Origin: Deltaproteobacteria bacterium | GTDB taxonomy: Bacteria; Bdellovibrionota; JACOXK01; 2-02-FULL-40-11 | DNA: 53,386 nucleotides | Direction: 5' to 3' | Assembly (NCBI GenBank): GCA_016198185.1 | Contig: JACQJD010000028.1 | Span: 1-53,386 of the forward strand | Part shown: positions 52,920 to 53,386 of the stretch, piece by piece | How the letters are laid out: every line of letters begins with the position of its first letter | How positions within the stretch are numbered: the stretch's first letter is position 1 | Translations under genes and position numbers: made by a program | Notes under the pieces: model-generated | What the model saw: the letters and a program-made list of their open reading frames with translations, nothing else | The model's database searches: none | What the model was told of the DNA's origin: nothing

Positions 52920-53386
52920 GGTTTTACAAATTGTGCATGGACCTGTGCCTGGTCTGCATAGGGCGTGTTTGGAAATTCATCGGAAATACGAAGATAGGCA
53001 TCTTTTGCCAATTCAACTTGTTTTAACTGATCATAACATCTGCCCATTCCAAAATAAGCCTGAGACAACCAAAAAACATTCGGTCGATACCCAATGCTCC
53101 AAAAGAGCAACCGTTGCTTTTTCATGTCTGTAATTTTCTTAAACCACCCAATGGCCTGTTCATGGTTACCTTTTTGTTCCTGTAAATAACCCAAATTATA
53201 GTAAATCAAAATCTTATAAAACCTTTGATCTGTACTGTTTAATGCCGCCTGGTAAGCCAATATTGCTTCATCCAAACGACCTTGCTCTGCATAAAAATTT
53301 CCAATCTTTAAATACGCCAACAACGCTGCCTGAGATCCGACATGGGCAGCCGTAATTTTTTTAAAATCATCTATTACATTAGAGAA
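52916..53386 (-). CDS. YfgM-like TPR protein (5' end outside window)
   Basis: The last 157 codons are in the window; the frame is open to the right edge. The visible part contains tetratricopeptide repeats, such as KIGNFYAEQGRLDEAILAYQ and YYNLGYLQEQKGNHEQAI, then a third, YFGMGRCYDQLKQVELAKDAY, and ends with NTPYADQAQVHAQFVKP. YfgM-type proteins are inner-membrane proteins with a periplasmic TPR domain that work with the SecYEG translocon and periplasmic chaperones; the same gene order yfgM-bamB is known in E. coli. The membrane anchor would be in the missing N-terminus. The 4-bp overlap with bamB indicates coupling. Confidence 0.7.
   Translation of the reverse strand, partial: FSNVIDDFKKITAAHVGSQAALLAYLKIGNFYAEQGRLDEAILAYQAALNSTDQRFYKILIYYNLGYLQEQKGNHEQAIGWFKKITDMKKQRLLFWSIGYRPNVFWLSQAYFGMGRCYDQLKQVELAKDAYLRISDEFPNTPYADQAQVHAQFVKP

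Overview
The window looks like a chromosomal segment of a Gram-negative, moderately AT-rich bacterium. Gram-negative markers are a BamB-type lipoprotein, two probable outer-membrane beta-barrel proteins that end in Phe, IHF-alpha, and many Sec signal peptides. The order thrS-infC-rpmI-rplT-pheS-pheT-ihfA-merR, followed by a tRNA-Pro, is proteobacterial or deltaproteobacterial in style. The abundance of secreted unknown proteins would suit the former Deltaproteobacteria (for example Bdellovibrionota-like lineages). That placement is an inference; no 16S rRNA is present.

Layout. (1) 1-16.1 kb: a surface-glycan locus. It holds the end of a CMP-sialate-synthetase-like gene, a GT-B-like protein and an Ldh-family oxidoreductase on the plus strand. 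Two tightly packed minus-strand gene runs follow, encoding two radical SAM/SPASM proteins, three methyltransferases (one of them plus strand, lying between the runs), a GT-C membrane glycosyltransferase, a GT4 glycosyltransferase, a DegT-type aminotransferase, WbqC, an FAD oxidoreductase and unknowns. (2) 16.1-26.2 kb: a long nested palindrome, small secreted proteins of unknown function, miaB, guaB-guaA, tRNA-Val, an MsrB-MsrA fusion and nfuA. (3) 26.2-33.7 kb: the translation operon thrS to pheT, with an odd duplicated thrS start region, then ihfA, a MerR regulator and tRNA-Pro. (4) 33.8-46.2 kb: envelope and unknown genes. These are an SGNH hydrolase, a CheY-like regulator paired with a sensor that lacks both the phospho-acceptor His and the ATPase domain, a Pro/Lys/Asp-rich secreted protein, a TPR/beta-barrel protein, an 1115-residue exported protein with a caspase-like (clan CD) C-terminus, a DedA protein, and a barrel-like protein whose start codon sits behind a run of ten G. 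(5) 46.3-53.4 kb: a secreted serpin overlapping an M1 aminopeptidase, then ygfZ, an erpA-like gene, bamB and the end of a YfgM-like TPR gene.

Themes. Fe-S biology recurs: NfuA, an ErpA/IscA-type carrier and YgfZ occur alongside Fe-S enzymes (MiaB and two radical SAM proteins). Several short inverted repeats and dispersed repeat fragments sit at gene ends and may act as terminators or be remnants of small mobile elements. The best candidates for undescribed biology are the 1115-residue clan-CD-like protein with its palindromic divergent promoter, the kinase-dead sensor with its response regulator, the poly-G-controlled surface protein, the serpin/aminopeptidase pair, and the duplicated, overlapping leader ORF in front of thrS.
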